From Tomocerus qinae (Eukaryota > Arthropoda > Collembola > Entomobryomorpha > Tomoceridae), in the NCBI GenBank assembly GCA_020055645.1, contig CM034546.1, positions 112,932,875 through 112,996,874 on the forward strand: a stretch of 64,000 nt of DNA. Direction: 5' to 3'. The notes beneath the pieces are model-generated. The model made no database searches and was not told where the DNA came from. It worked only from the letters and a program-made list of their open reading frames with translations. Position numbers and translations under genes: made by a program. Positions 1 to 15,200 of the stretch are shown one piece after another. The first letter of the stretch is position 1, and each line of letters opens with the position of its first letter.

Positions 1-3000
1 AGAATTACTACATACTTGCATCTTTTTTAACGCTATATCACCTATTCACATCTCGTTACATCCATACCTTGTCTATTCCTACGACATCCTTTGTGTACAT
101 TCACACCATTACCAACACAAGTCGAAATCAGCTTCAGTTCCAACATCTACCTCCCAAACCAGAACTAAATTGAGCAGTCCGTCTAATAAAACCAGGATTT
201 GACTACATGAAGAAGCCACATGCAAAGATGTTATGTTCTTTTTGACCTCACTGTACATAGAATTCTATGTAGTCAAGTAAAATCCCATTATCATCAACAT
301 GAAATAATGTAAGACACTTGAATTGATGCCTTAGGATCAAATTACGTGCAACAACGTAGCTAAATACTTGCCTGGCTTGGCTTGTCTACTTACTTGCCTT
401 TTACTAGTACACTGTCCTATATGACTTCTTAACAAAAGCAAAAATTCTACAAAACCCTCCCATCTTTAACATAATACACAAAATACAATTTTTGTACATT
501 CTAAACAGTTAAGATTATGACTAGACCAAATGTAAAACGATAGAGCAATAAAAAGAACAAGAAAAATCATTTAGTACAATTTAATTGTAAGAATATGCAG
601 ATAAAATGACAGTCTGCAAATCTCCAATCAACTACAACTCAGTACAGATACCTCTTTGTCGAACTCACACACAACTTACCTATATTTATCACTATTATTT
701 ACAATTAAAGGACAGGGAACATGTATACTCACTTCACGGGTACATTGTATTATTCTATCTCTATAATAGAAACTACTGTAAAATATTTTGAGAAACGTGA
801 ACTGGTTTTATCTTTAGAGGAAATAAAACAGAAACTCTCAATCAGACTTGAGCACACCAATCCGTGGCTCAGACTCTTCCCTCCCATCATCCAACCATAA
901 TTTATTTTAAACACTTAATCTCGTATCCCTATCCCTACCTAGGCTATTACTACAAACTAACACAAAGCCAACACCTGCATACAGAATTCCAGTCATAACA
1001 ACCCATCACCTTATACATAGAAAAGTAGCTCACGGTAGAAATACAATTGTTATCAGACTATATACCCTTTGCCTCCCACTTGTATCTTCTATAATGTCAC
1101 CGCATCACTTAACTTCCTACTGATCTCTTCAATAAGATAACTGACATGACTTCTTAGTGCTTACTTTAGCTGCTTAACTTTTTTATAAACTAACTGCGAC
1201 AGTGGCTCTAAGAAATGTGTCTTCATAACCCAAGTTTAACTTTAAAATGAAAATGAAATGGGAGACAAGAGTTAAATAAAAACTTGTAAAAAGTACGTAG
1301 AGGTAAATCTAAAGCTGTCTACTGTAGAACGAAAGTCAACAGTTCGTTATTTATCGCCTCGTCTCTCTTGTCTCGTCTCATCTCTTTTCTTTCCGTCCGG
1401 ATCTCTTTCACGCTACTTCTCTCTTCTCCACATTATTCAAAGTAATAATTTTAGAACCCCAGGAAAGATACTTATTTTAGCTTACTTTATCTTACATACT
1501 TACATCTACCAATAAGTGCATCACCAAATCTCCCCATTTTTAAAGGTACTCATAATATACATTTTAACAATAACATCATATTCATACTAACGTATCCTTT
1601 TTCATCATAAATATTCCATACGTACCACTCTGCACAATATTTCACTTTACCACTTTAAATACTAAACTGGAAATTAATACACGTATAAAAATGACTCAAT
1701 ACGAGAGTTATATATATAAATATATTTATTATCTTATATACAGTTACGTAGGAAGATATATTTACACCTCCGCAAGTTTTATTCCCAACGATATCTGTAT
1801 TGTATGTAAACAAGATACAAACGAATCCGTATAGGAAATATACAGTTGCAGTGTTGTAGTATGTAGTTCCATGTTCCGATCATAGGGTTAGATTATAAGT
1901 GTATAGAAAACATGAACTCAGCTTTATCCAAAGGGACAACACCTTGAGTATGAAGTATGTTTAAGTGAGACCCGAAAGAAGCAAGTTAAATTGAGTGAAG
2001 GCAGAGGATTTTGTAGTAGTGTCTGGATGGAACAAAAGTGTACACCGAAGTCAGCTCCACTGTTAATCTACCCTTCCATCAAAAACACTTTTTATGAGTA
2101 TTATTTTCTTACAAAGTCCTAAGGTTACTTACTCTCCTACGGACAAAGCTATTGCCTTATGTTATTGCATAATACAAACACTAAAATCTACTACCCTGTA
2201 TATACATAATATAGACCTGATACTCCTGTGTATGTAGCTTTAATAGAAAATTCAACACAATCACTGTAACCAGCTTCCTACTTTATGAAGGACAAACTCC
2301 TACGTCCTCCATGCCTACCTAATCATTTCATACAGAGTTTTATACAGACAACATCTTCAACATTATTTTCACCGACTGAGATTTGAAAAAGATGCATTTC
2401 ATCCAATATTATGCTACTGACAATGGTATATGCGTAGTAACTCATAATAAGATGTTACAAGGGAATATTGAATTTCATCCATGTCCCCTTTTTCAGATGT
2501 TTCTATAAAGTACAGCTACTTAGTCCATCTACTAACCTAGAGAATATATAGAGTAAATCAAAGTGATCATCTAAGAATAGGATGAGATAAATATATATGA
2601 TTGCCTAACTAAGGAACCCATCAAACTGACTTTCCTTAACTTGACTTGACTTGCCTAAACAATCGAAATTCCTAGCAAGCTGTCTACAACCCGCTCCTCT
2701 TTCATTTTTTCTCTCGTTTGTTCCGTTTCTTACGTTACTCCGTTTCAAACTCCCCTATCTTGTCTCTTTGAACCAAGATTCAGCTCACTTCATATCATCT
2801 TTCGAGCCGTGTCTGTTCTGCACATATCCTTTGCTGTCACTTTCAAGGAATCTTAACACAACATACTTCTTCCCATTGTCTCACCTTCATTCCATTTTTA
2901 AATATGTGACTGACTACATTGTAAACAGCATTTCAGAGTCACTCAAGTAAAACAATAAGCTACAACCATCCCTCAATTCATTAGACAACACATTACACAC

Positions 3001-3133
3001 TGATTTCATCATTAGATCTGCTTTGACAACTAATTCTATGTAAATATAATAATTCCAATACCCATTTAAAATGACAACATTAACTGTCGCCTTGTGCTAT
3101 GTATACCGCACTCAAAGTTTAATGTAGGTGCTC
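1..3133. other. Non-coding stretch below the last minus-strand exon
   Basis: No convincing exon is visible. The plus strand carries clearly more C than G here (about 19 C to 8 G in one sampled 60-base line). The open frame at 2651-2950 is low-complexity Ser/Leu/Phe without splice or homology support. A pyrimidine tract lies near 1355-1430. If the minus-strand gene ending at 3134 is real, the upper part would be its 3' UTR. Confidence 0.5.
1355..1430 (+). repeat. Pyrimidine-rich tract
   Basis: About 75 bases are almost entirely C and T, with TCTCGTCTC-like words recurring (CTCGTCTCTC, TCTCGTCTCA, CATCTCTTTT). On the minus strand this is a GA-rich run. It may be simple-sequence drift; no exon follows it closely. 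Confidence 0.4.
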
Positions 3134-3224
3134 TTATGTGTCTTGTTGGTGATCTGCTCCCGGGGAAGCAGGATATGAACCAGATGTGTTTCTTCGCCTA
3201 AGAAAATCATCCGAGCCAGACAAA
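3134..3224 (-). CDS. Terminal exon of the large-intron minus-strand gene
   Basis: On the minus strand the acceptor ttttccttag is followed by 91 nt: one base completing a Gly codon, 29 codons (LSGSDDFLRRRNTSGSYPAS and a short tail ending QQDT), then TAA. The block contains CCCGGGAG and several CpGs, and its GC content is well above the neighbouring sequence. The phase matches the donor at 11205. Confidence 0.5.
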
Positions 3225-6200
3225 CTAAGGAAAAAGTCAAAACTACACCACAGTCTTATTAGTGTAATAGTAGAATTCCTTTTCCTCTCCTACTACTTTG
3301 ACTAATATCCAAGCACAATTAAAACAGGAGGCTTGTTTTCATTTCAACTCTTCTCCTCACTCTATTTTTTCCTCTGCAGAGTCCTTTTATTCCATTAATA
3401 GACACTAGAAATCATCTAAAAGAAAAATGTTTTTGCTTAAACATGGTTTAACTAATTCAAACCCTAAAAGTCTGGCTTGGCCAAAATAAAACAACATCAT
3501 TCATTCATAGACTCATTCCGAACACCCCTTTCTGTGAAAACAAGAAAAAACCTAAAAGCTCCAAAATGACTTTGTTCACTCTTTGTAAACTCTCAACCAC
3601 AAAATATATTCCATTTTCCCTGTCGTTCATCATCATTCATTTCTACTAACCCTTGATTTTAAGATACCTACATAAGTAACGATAGCCAAACACCCAACCG
3701 TGTCTGGAGAACGTCGTCAAAAAGCATTAATTTCCCAACAGCAACAGACACCATTAAAGAACTCTCTGTCCTAGTTATGCTAGGTGATATCTGCAAGAAC
3801 GGAGGCAGTTTATATTTTCAAAAGTAATGTTTGTTCTTTGATTATTAATTCAGTGAAGGAGCTGTATGTTAACCCTTTGGCCAAACAAAAGACAATTATC
3901 CATTTAGTATGGTCTTTAACTGGGTACTCAAACTCTGTTAGCACTACTCATAGTTCAACACATGTTTACTATTTTCTCTCAAAGATCTGTATGAATTACC
4001 TTTGAGACTCTGTATGTTCTTTTGATGTTGGCAAACACGTATTAGGTACATATTTACTTAACATGTGATGTACTTGTAGTACTTGTGTGCTCAGCTCACG
4101 CTACTAGTTTGTTAAATCAAATCTTGAGTATGCACTACTACTCAACAATATACTAGTAGTACACGACAAAATAAGTGCTCATAATAATGCTCAAACAATT
4201 TAATACTTCTATATAACTAAAGTAAACGAAAAACCTCGCAATACACATGTTAGTTTGTATAGTTAACCATGTACTAATACTAATGTAGTACAATCAAATT
4301 AACAAGGTAAACTAAGCAAACATACAAAATTCCGCTAGCATGCAACTTTAATAATACACTCACATAAACAAAGAAATATGTGAGAAACAACAAACAGTTA
4401 CGAATTAAAAATAGCTACTCAACCGCACAACGGTTGCTACCAATTCTTCGGGATTTCTGGTTAGTCGGTGACGATGCTGACAATGAGAACTGCAAGACTA
4501 TAAAAGCGTCACTTAAATTTCTCTGTTTATAGTTAATGAAAGAGAATGACCCAAGCAACCTGCACAATGTACACAAACTTGACAAGTCCTTCCTATTTAC
4601 TGCATAAGTAACTACGTATGTACAGTTTGTATATTAAGATTAGTATCTATATAATATACTGCACACTAATACAAATACTAGTATGCTAGTACAGTATACA
4701 CACAGTATAGTATCAACCCAATTAGGCTTTTCACTATTTCTTCTTCTCCTTTCAGAAAATCAGATCTATTGTCACTGTAAAGTTTATCGTTTCCAGCCTG
4801 TAAAGCTTTCAATGAGAGCTCCCTTATTTCCAGTTCTTATTCTAAAGATAAAGTCTACCCTGGCGTATCCAAGTCCACCTACTCGTCCACTATGTACATA
4901 GAACAGAATAAAAGCAACATTATAAATCAGTCTATCCAAAAGGTTCAAGTTGAATAGAAAAAATTGTACGTAAAGAAAATGGAGGAAAGTGCTCCGAGAA
5001 CAGACATCTACCTCTACACTCTTATGTATATAAATTGAGACTATATTGTATTATATATTTACTTTTTTTAAAACTTTATGTCTCGTTCTGGTCAGTGTTG
5101 TCTGGTATAGTTTGGATGAGTCTTTCCTTGAAACGAAAGGAAACTAAGAAACACATTCAGGACGGGCAGCAGAAGAATCGCTTTATACTTTAGTAGTATA
5201 ATGAATCAGTTAAAAAGCAGATTCGTTTCGGGTCAGCTTAATAGAGCTGCCGTTGCATTCTACTATTGCATCCATGGTGAATGTATACAATAGAGACAGA
5301 GAATGAAATGAGTGGTAACAACTTTAAGGTCAATCCAGGAGAGCTCATCCAATTTACCGAAACATATTATATGCAAGTAAGTAAACGAGGAAAGGAACCT
5401 GTCCGTTCCATCTGCATTGCGTTCTGCATTTAGTTAGTAGCTTCAATTTCTTTTCTTTGCCTTACATTCAATCCTGACTAGATGTAAATATAATCAGGAG
5501 AAGCAATCAAGACGAAGGGCAAGGCAGTCAAATAATATAATACATAGTATAGGTAGGCGTACATTGTACAGTATTTTACATACACATAGTACAACACTTT
5601 TAAGTATACTAAGTCTATAGGTTTTAGCTAATCATACTAGGAAAACAAAGATATGAAGGGATGAAAATCATTCGCTCAAACAAGTGAGCAGTAAAATCAG
5701 AGAGTAGTATACTGTGACACAATAGAGAGTCGGGTATCAACTTATGTAGCTTCATCATGCAAGTGTGTATTTGTAAAGGGGATGAGACAGAGAGAGAGGG
5801 TAGCCGAGAAAGATCAAGGCAAGAAGGTGAGTAAGTGAGTATGAACGCTCGGAGCGATGGATGGAAGATCGAGCAACATACAAGACTCTTCTACAACTTA
5901 CATACAAGAGTGTAAAAACTTTTCAACTTGAGCACTGTTTCGGCACACAAGATCTGCTGATTAACCTGCACGACGAGTCAATAAAGATGCCAATACTTTT
6001 TCCCTTATTATCTTTACCTCAACTATTCATTTCTTTTTGTTGCTGGAGCATTGAGCATCCGTTCGTGTTACTATCTCGGCTTCATTGCATATCATATACC
6101 CATGTATTTATAATAATCTATGCCCAATCTGCATATATACGACTACACAAACCAACTTACATAGAATACAGATAAGTCTAAGTGCATCTCCAACCATCTC

Positions 6201-9200
6201 ACAACTCAATTCTATCTAATAATGATAACAGCAGAGCAACTATATCATTCCTATACATAATTTCTGCATTTTTTAAAACCACGCTACACTTAAAAGAATT
6301 GCCCACTTCCTAAAACAAACTAGAAACTACAGAAAACAATAAATATCATCAAATGATTTCTATGCTAATTCAACGAGCGTAAACTTACAGCATTAAACTA
6401 ACCAGAACTAGTATAGATAAATATTATACGCACGTATAAAGTACAACATCGGAAATACATAGAATTGTAATTAGCACGGAAAATATTTTTTCGGTACTAA
6501 ATCCTTCTTTCCCTTCACCTCGGGAATACATAGTGTCTACTTACTAATTGCATTCACCTGCAATAAAACACTTATAAAAATAGGATCTCTATTGTCTAAA
6601 TGACTCAAAAATCTTTTATTGCACAATGTGCTAAACTAAATTACATTTCAATTGTTAGCAATCAGAGTCTTAAGTACATACATTGCAATGGAGTTCATTG
6701 CATATAATTTGTTCTGTGCATTCGTAGCCGTTGTCAGTCGTCGGCATTTGGATTTCAAATCCAAAGTATCATCATCATTAAGAGCCTGCCCAACCCTGCC
6801 CATCTTTTCTCATGCCATTAACACTACATAACACAAAACTACAACATTACAAAACAGTCTTACTTACAAACATATAGTAGACAGGACAAGACAGCTTAGC
6901 TTAGTTTGTCTGTGCAGACGAGAAGATAAGAGGATCAGACAATACACTCATTGCATACGATTCTTATAATATTATATCTACTACTAGTAAAAGAAAGAGT
7001 GAAATTCTTAGGGCTACTACTCAGCAATGTACTTATTTCTTTATTCTGGTAAATCTTCCCTTTACACTCGACTTATCCAGACCTAAGCCTTATTCCTTTC
7101 CTTTACGCATGTATTCACACTGGATTTCTCATCTCAAACTGCACAGACTTGTAGCATGACAAGTAAAATGTATTTATACGGAAATTCCTATTCGTACTCT
7201 TTGGTGAGGAGCTAATAAATAGTTAAATACGATAAGGCTTAGATTTAAACTGGGACTAAACCGTTCAAGTCTAGAGAAAGAATATTTAAAGACATCCTTT
7301 ATAAATCTTGTATATCCAAGTTGGAAAGTACATTCTCACATAATCTTTGGATTTGGAAGAACAACTTTCTTGTACACCACTCTTCTTTTTGGCTCCATCC
7401 ATCCCATTCCGCTCCAATGGTTTTATATGATCTGTCCTTTTTTCAGCTTGTGAAACTTAAGACGGACTTTTCAAAAGGTCACAGTAGATAAATAATAATG
7501 CATAAAATAAACGCATAAAATGGGAATATAAATACTACGTGTCTTTCTCCATTTCCTATCTATTACTACTACGTAACTTGCATTATGTCATAAAAATTGA
7601 GAGAGCTATATTACACCCGTTTCTCTTAACTGTCCCTCCGCCACAAATTTATGACCCTATGTACAGTTTCACATTTTGCTCACAGTGGTCCTTCAAGGCT
7701 ACGACATCCGTCTATAATTGAGTGGGGACTATTTTGAAATGTGGCATTGTTTTTCAATACAGTTGATTACTATATGGCTTAGACGTTGGTTTTGGCCCTC
7801 CCATAAAATATAGTGGAGCATGCCTTCTGAATAGCAATGGGGAATGAGGCGAGAGCTAACGTGTATTGTTCTTTGCAATGGCTGGCAATGTGGCAATAAC
7901 AACCAATTAGTATTTACGATCAAACGGTTCAATTGAATCTTGCTTTACCATCCAGTTGTGTCAATTGTCCTTTCTATCGAGTCATTTTACAACCTGTTGC
8001 TTTTCACCTTAAAGAATGCTGATGGTGGATTCTTTCCTCCCTACTTTCTTGAGTCGTAAATCCGAACTACTTTAACATAGACACAATAAGTTACTTATTG
8101 TATAACTTGGGGTAACCCTAAATAGTCTTGTTACTAAATCACTGAAACTCAGTCACTACTAAGAATGAAGACCTTCAAAATGACGTGACCAATAAACCAT
8201 ATAAATAACGGTACTTAAGTACCTACTTAAAAACTAAGACATCAGTCTTAGCTCTTTGCATTAGTAATTACTGATGCACAATAAATACAGAAGGCCAGTC
8301 TACAAAAAATGACAGGCCTAATTAAATTTTCTTGATTTACTGCACCAATCATGCATATTAATAAAGAGTTTCTGTAATGCTGCACCAATACTAATAATGT
8401 GCATATCATGTAGCCTTTTTATCTACTAGTATGATAAACATTGTACTTGAAATGAAAAAAAGTTATCCCACAACTACAGCCTTATAGTAGTACCAGTAGC
8501 TTGTATAATCATGAACACGTCTGTACGTATGAAGGGCTTCTTTCTTAAATACCAACAGCAGAGTTGCTCTGATTTATATTTTAGGCTTAATAGATGTAAC
8601 CCAACGTTAATAATGATTGTAAAACAGTGAGTGGTGATGGTGAAACGATAACAATAACATTTTGACTGAAATGTGTCGTATTTTCCCATTCCCACACGAA
8701 ATCCAATCCAATGTTTGTTCTTTCAAATCCCAAAAGTGCAGCTATGTCTTGGAAATCAAAGAGGTCCACTGTTTTCTGCCTCAATTCTGTCTAGGTGTCC
8801 AATCCGTCGAGTAAAAATAAACATCCAAGACTTTTCACACTTTTTCTGTTCAGTTGTTCTATCCGGTAGAACATCTTAATTCTGGTCCTAGCTTAAATTT
8901 CATACACTAAGGCCCTACCACTTGAAGAAGCCATGATTACATAATGTGTCTTGTCTTTCCTTTCATGAATATCGTAACTTGTATGGTTTTGTTACTGCTT
9001 GTATTTGTTACTACTCCTCATTTCAGAACCTTTATTATTTCAAGGCAGTGGTCGATTCATAAATACACAGGATGTTCTTACTAACCTATCCAATTGTTGT
9101 TTTAACTTAATTGTGTGTATATTAATAAGGATGAAGACGATTGAGTTGTGTAAGGACATGACAATGTGATATTTTCGGAACCCATCTCTAATTACAATTT

Positions 9201-12200
9201 TTTCAGACGACATTGCATACGAAACTTGAACTACTCTTAAGTAATACGTTTCTCAGTCTGGACGTGATGACTTTAAAGTGCTGAGTATCAAATAATAAAA
9301 GATTGAGCATGCTAGTATGTGACTTTTAAGGTCTTACTTGAGCAATTAATGCATGACTCAAAAATCAGAGTCTAAAATGTCATTAGAATTATGTATAACA
9401 TAGGAAATAATACATTAGCTAATACGTTTTGTATGTTTCCAGTCAAGTAAGTGATGTAATTTGATACAGGAATATAATATATTGTCTCTGCTTCAGATAA
9501 AGTGTAAGAAATAGTTAAGAGAGGGATGAAGTGTTAGTGGGTAACGCCAGGCGTGAGCACTGAACTGTATAGTTGCATGTTTATCTAAGGATTTTCGTCT
9601 CTGACGAACGAAACGTTAAAATGAAGTGGCGAAAACAAGTTCTCATTTACACTTCTACAAGAGCAGCCGGTCAGTTCTAATTGAGTTGAGCTAAAATGCC
9701 CCAATGCCCCTCCATCCACGGTATACCGACAACCGACGGACATGGTTCTGTTACGTAAGTGGTAACTAACTACCATGTTCACTTCATTAAACCCTGGTTA
9801 GGCTTTTGGTTTTAGAAATGAGCCTTCACTTCACGGCACTCTCATTCTCGTCCAATTCTATTATTTTCTGTCCGACCAAACAACCAAATTAATATCCTGT
9901 TCCTGTGCTCAGTGTCAGTGAGAAAAATCCCCTCTCTCTCACTACATACTTAATACCGTATGCCTATAAGCATACATATAATATAACCCTCATGATATAT
10001 ATACATATTACATCAGTTCATGAGCTAATCGAAGAATGAAAGCAACAATATTTTAACGATAGCTTAGCCGAGCATATCGAACGAAACCAGACCACCATCT
10101 CCATAACAAGGTAGCTAACTAACTAACTAACTACCTAACTCCTCCTTTCTATCCATCCAGCTATATATTTTTTATTTCTAATCAAATTATGTATTTAGAT
10201 CAAACTCTGATGTTTTAGATGGAAATAGAGAAGCCGCAGCGAGTGCAGACACAACTGGCTGAGCAATGAAATCTACAGGTTATAATTGTCAGACAAGCCA
10301 AATAATTATGGTGTTGGGAAATGACATGATCCGTGTAATGCAAAAAATAAAACAACACACAGGTAGTAGGTGTACCGGTAATTACACGAAAGTGCATTCT
10401 TAATATTCTTATCAAATCCATACTTCCATCTGTACATACAATAAAACTTCTTATCACAACAAAAGGTAAAATAGGAACTCAATTTTCCAGCAATATCTTC
10501 ATTGAACATTTAGCCATTGTCAGTTAGTACAATTTTCTTGGAACTGTAGTAGAGGCAAAGAAATTCACGCAACCGTCTGCTCGAATTGCCTACGAGACTT
10601 GAAACAAGTGTAACAAAACCGTATACTTATTATTACGACTCCCATTCTACATGTCTATTATGAATTCTCCATTTCTATGTATACTTTTTGCTTATCTTAA
10701 CTCAACTACCTAGCTTAGCGTGAATAATTTCTCCACCATCAAATACATCAGAACTCACACTCAAGCTTTACAGCCCACAAAAACACATGCACATGGAAAC
10801 AAGACCACAACACGATATCGTTTACTTTATCATTATACTCCTTCCTAATCAAATAGTAGTATAAACCTCTGTCTGCCTTCTTCTCTATACTTACGATAGC
10901 TTTTAGTGAACTACAACAGTAAGTAACTAATACTTCGTATAACTACTGCATTGCTCCGTACAAACTAATAAATATCTTATGTTACTACATGCAATGCATC
11001 TGCGCATTTCTACTTAGTAAATCATAAACTACTAAAGTAAGTAACATTATATGGATAAAGCAGCAGCATGAATGAATTTCCATGAACTATGTACAACTGG
11101 AGTAGGTAATTTATATTGCTTAACTAGTATGTAGGAGTAGTATGTATACTATTATAGCTAATGAATATTATACTACTTCAAGATCAAGGTGAGTTTGAAC
11201 TTACCCGTGATGAAGTGCATGAAATCTTGCAGCGGCGGCTGCGGCGGCCGCAGTATGAGGCTCCCACACATTGTGTGGACTTCGTTGATCCATTTGCAAT
11301 CCTCCGAAAGGTGGAAAATGTGGGAAATTCAGCCCAGGCGGTAAAACGGCTCCTCCGCTACCTGTAGGAAATGATTTTTCAGGCATTTTTTAGTTTTGTA
11401 GTGATGACTGAGAGTTTTTAGCCATAAAGGCTAACAAGGGATCTCATTAGTTCAGTCTAAAACACTATTTGCACAATGTTATTAAGTTAGAAAGAGTTTG
11501 AAGAATCTTTGCGTTTAAGTGTGTAAAGTTATCTAGTGGAGTTGATTTGATCGCGAAGTGTGCACAGTGTTGTTGGACTCATAATGGAAACAACTCCATT
11601 AGAGGAGATAATATAATGAGCCGTATAGCAACAAATAGCTATATTAGGTATAGCTAAACACAGAATTTAAATGTAAATCCTCCCAGTGTTAGAAGAACTT
11701 AATCGGCACATCTGCTTCGACTGGGACTCACTTGCTGGAAACTGGAAATATAATTGAGTTATCATCATTCGCCGCACATAAACAGAAACAACTCTCTCTT
11801 GAGAACCTTCCAGCCAGCATTCAAAGCTTTAGCTAAACGTCCTGTTCGTTCTCTTTCACTTGCTCACTTTACTCATTTTATTTCTCTCGCACAAAATAAT
11901 GGAGCCGGTACTGGCATTTACTTTACAATAGTCACCTTCAGCATTATTATCTAGTTTTGCTATCGGGATTTCAAATATTCATCCTCCATAGAAAACATTA
12001 TCAAACTTCACAGGCACACAGAAAGTAAAAATGCAATGGAATCCGACGTGTGTAAGTACTTATCGGATGGAGCACGAGGAAGATGTAGAGAGAGGCACAA
12101 AACGTGTACCTAACTAAAAAGACTAACTAACTTATTAATGTATAGAGCACACAGAAATAATTTTCTGGATTCAAGGATAGAGCGGCGAATATTATGTTCT

Positions 12201-15200
12201 CTCTCAGAACTGTTGCTGTTTCGTAGTGTTTCGAGGGAAGGTGTATTTTGCCTATTGTAAGTCGTCGTATGCTACGTACGTACAAGTAAGTAATAATAAT
12301 GATAATATTGAGAGAGCAGAGCAGAACGAGAGGGCCCTTCCAAGCAATGTGAACGCTAACTCCCATCTGAGATGACAGGCCCAACTTACAACTCAACTAA
12401 AGTTGCCTGACCACTCCTAGCTGTGGGCTATAAATTCCTCGTCTCGTACTCCTTCTCTATCCATCTACTTCTTTTCTTTCTTTTTCTTCTTCATACTAAC
12501 TAAGATATCCAAGACAACTTATCGTTAGGTACCAACAACTACTAATACACACACTATAAATCTATATACTTAGACTCCTACTACTACTACTACAATGCAA
12601 ATACCCATCGTTAACCATTCCTTTCCATTACTTACTTACCAACGGAGCAAGAGGGTTGTTATGCTATCTCTGTCGACTCTTCTCTATGCCTGTCAAAGAA
12701 AAGTGACTATGCGTATACCTATACGTGTACACTTTAAAAACTTTATACTACATGCTCACTGCCAGCCAGCAGCAGAGAAGAGTGAGGTACATCATCATAC
12801 AAATGTACATACATACCCATACCCTCTCTAGTTTTCCCAGGCATTGCTTGTCGTCTTCATTATAACCATTTCACTGCACTACATACACAATGCATATGTA
12901 CAAACCTTAATAAACGTGCATTCTTAACTCCCTAAGAACCCCATGAACCATATACAAAACTGTCCAGAGAATTTTGAAATACATTTCTCCCTATAACTAT
13001 ATAGGACGTTACCAGAGCAAGGCAAATAAACTTTAAATCCTCTTGCTTTGCTACTATTACATGCATTGTCAGTCTTATATATTCATTGTATTTTATCCGT
13101 ATAGCAGTTGAGGTACAATTCTATACTTTTATATACCTCTCATTCCAGTATCAAACCAACTTATGCTACAGGTTTACATTTACAAGACCAATTCAATGGT
13201 TAAACTCTTCTATGTAGTAATGTATAGTCTTATTATTGAGCGTTTTTAGTTTACATCGTTATTATATATCCTTCGTGTCTGATGATGCCTTGTCTGCTCT
13301 CCGTACTTTAACTTTACTTTCTTTCCTTGCCTTTTGCTCACGTAAGTGCCCTAAACTTTCATAGAGACATTTTATAATAGCATTAGCCTCATTGTTAAGG
13401 AAGCCTTTATATCCTACTCTACTTACTTAAATACATAGATATAATGTCAGACTATTACCTTTAACTTTACTTCATAAATGAAGCAATCATATACTTTCAG
13501 ATAATAGCAGTAGTCAAAGAAAGCGAATTCTTCTCTACAGAACAATAACTTTTTCTACCCACTACTATTAGTAGTTACTACAGAATACCGAACAAGACCC
13601 AACTAAAGCTTCATTTACCATTATTATAGTATTTATTGTACCCATCCATATAGTTTCATATACCTAGACTAACCAATACCCATTTATATGTTTACAATAC
13701 CAAAGCTGTCAACCTCCACAAGGCCTATATAGATATCACACTTGTAAATATTTTATAACTATGCTCTTCTGATGCCTTTCGTAGTACATATTTATAGACA
13801 ATTCTACGCTTGTAACATAACTCAATTCCCTTCCAGTTCAATTCAGTTGCATCCAATACAATTCAATTCTTCATGGATTCACCTCCACAACGAAATAGGA
13901 GGCCGAAAGAATTGAGCGGACATAACTAAGCACATCCTATTCGTCTCAATCAATAAAATTTGTCCTCCGACTGACGCAAGCAAAAATATTACGGCAATTA
14001 GTTTCCCTTCAAATTAACGGATTTTTCAAGGATTTCCAAATTATAAAATTGTAAAACAAGTAGGTCATTTTACTACCCTAATCTGCACCCAAACAGATAA
14101 ATATTATGTCATTATGCATCTTTCATAAGTAGTTAAAGGATATAACCCATACGAAACCATATTGATAATAGATGAAATTGTCTATATAATTAATTTGTAA
14201 GTACCCTAGACCTAGAGGGATGAAACTTTATTAGTCACCGTGTTAAATTGTCATTTTGGGATAGGCAAATGTTTTTCACAAAATAAAACGGAATGTTTCA
14301 TTGCACAGTAATAAAAGCTCCCTTGACCTGAAACATCCTAATTTATGTATACCTAAATATAGTATCTACGATCTGGCATTTCCCCGACTGCCTCGTCCCA
14401 TATCAAAATAATAAATATGTAGAAAACACAGTATAACGGAAACGAAGCATTAAACATTTATTATGTAATTAGCCTGTCAACGACTATAGGTAATAGTACT
14501 TAATTCCACCGGGATGGAGTGAGAATAACAACTTTATGATTTTAATAGGGCCCTAATTAAATTCAACTAGTAACATCAACTCAATTAACTAAGTAACATA
14601 TTATAAGAGCAACTACTGCGATAATATATCTATCGTCATAAATTACATGCTCAAAGACAGACAGACAGCTATAGAAATTACATAACCCGCAAAACTTGTA
14701 TTGAAAATTCAATGAAGCTACCCATTTGGAATGGAAAAGACAAGTCACGCAGTTAACCGTAAGTAAACACGAGTCAAAATAACTCAATAATCCCTTGGAG
14801 TTTCAGTAGGGAAGAAGACACCATTATGGTTCAGTTCACTACATATTTGATGAATTCTGTAACAGACGATGAGTTGGAAAATATCAAATTCAGCCGCTTT
14901 GACGAGAAAAGAATGAAGTAACCAAATATCTACAGAATGAGCATTTAGAATCTATAATTAAGAATCTACGTCAGAAACCTGGAAACAAATATCTAGAGTT
15001 ATAACTTCTAATTTTTCTAGCTTTCGTCTAAATTTAGGGCTAATTAAGGATACTCCTTTTTCAAAAATTCTTGACTGTGATGAGAAGGGAAGGCAATATG
15101 CGAGACGAGAGATACAATTTAACACTTTGGGCGAGAGTGACATAAAACGAAAGCTGAAAACGATCAAATGATAATATGACACGGGTTAATTGACAGTTAG

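Noticed and set aside
2651..2950. 99-codon plus-strand frame
   Set aside because: Low-complexity Ser/Leu/Phe product in a pyrimidine-rich stretch, with no homology or splice context.
12429..12434. TATAAA after GGGC as a possible TATA box
   Set aside because: No gene start follows within a reasonable distance on the plus strand.
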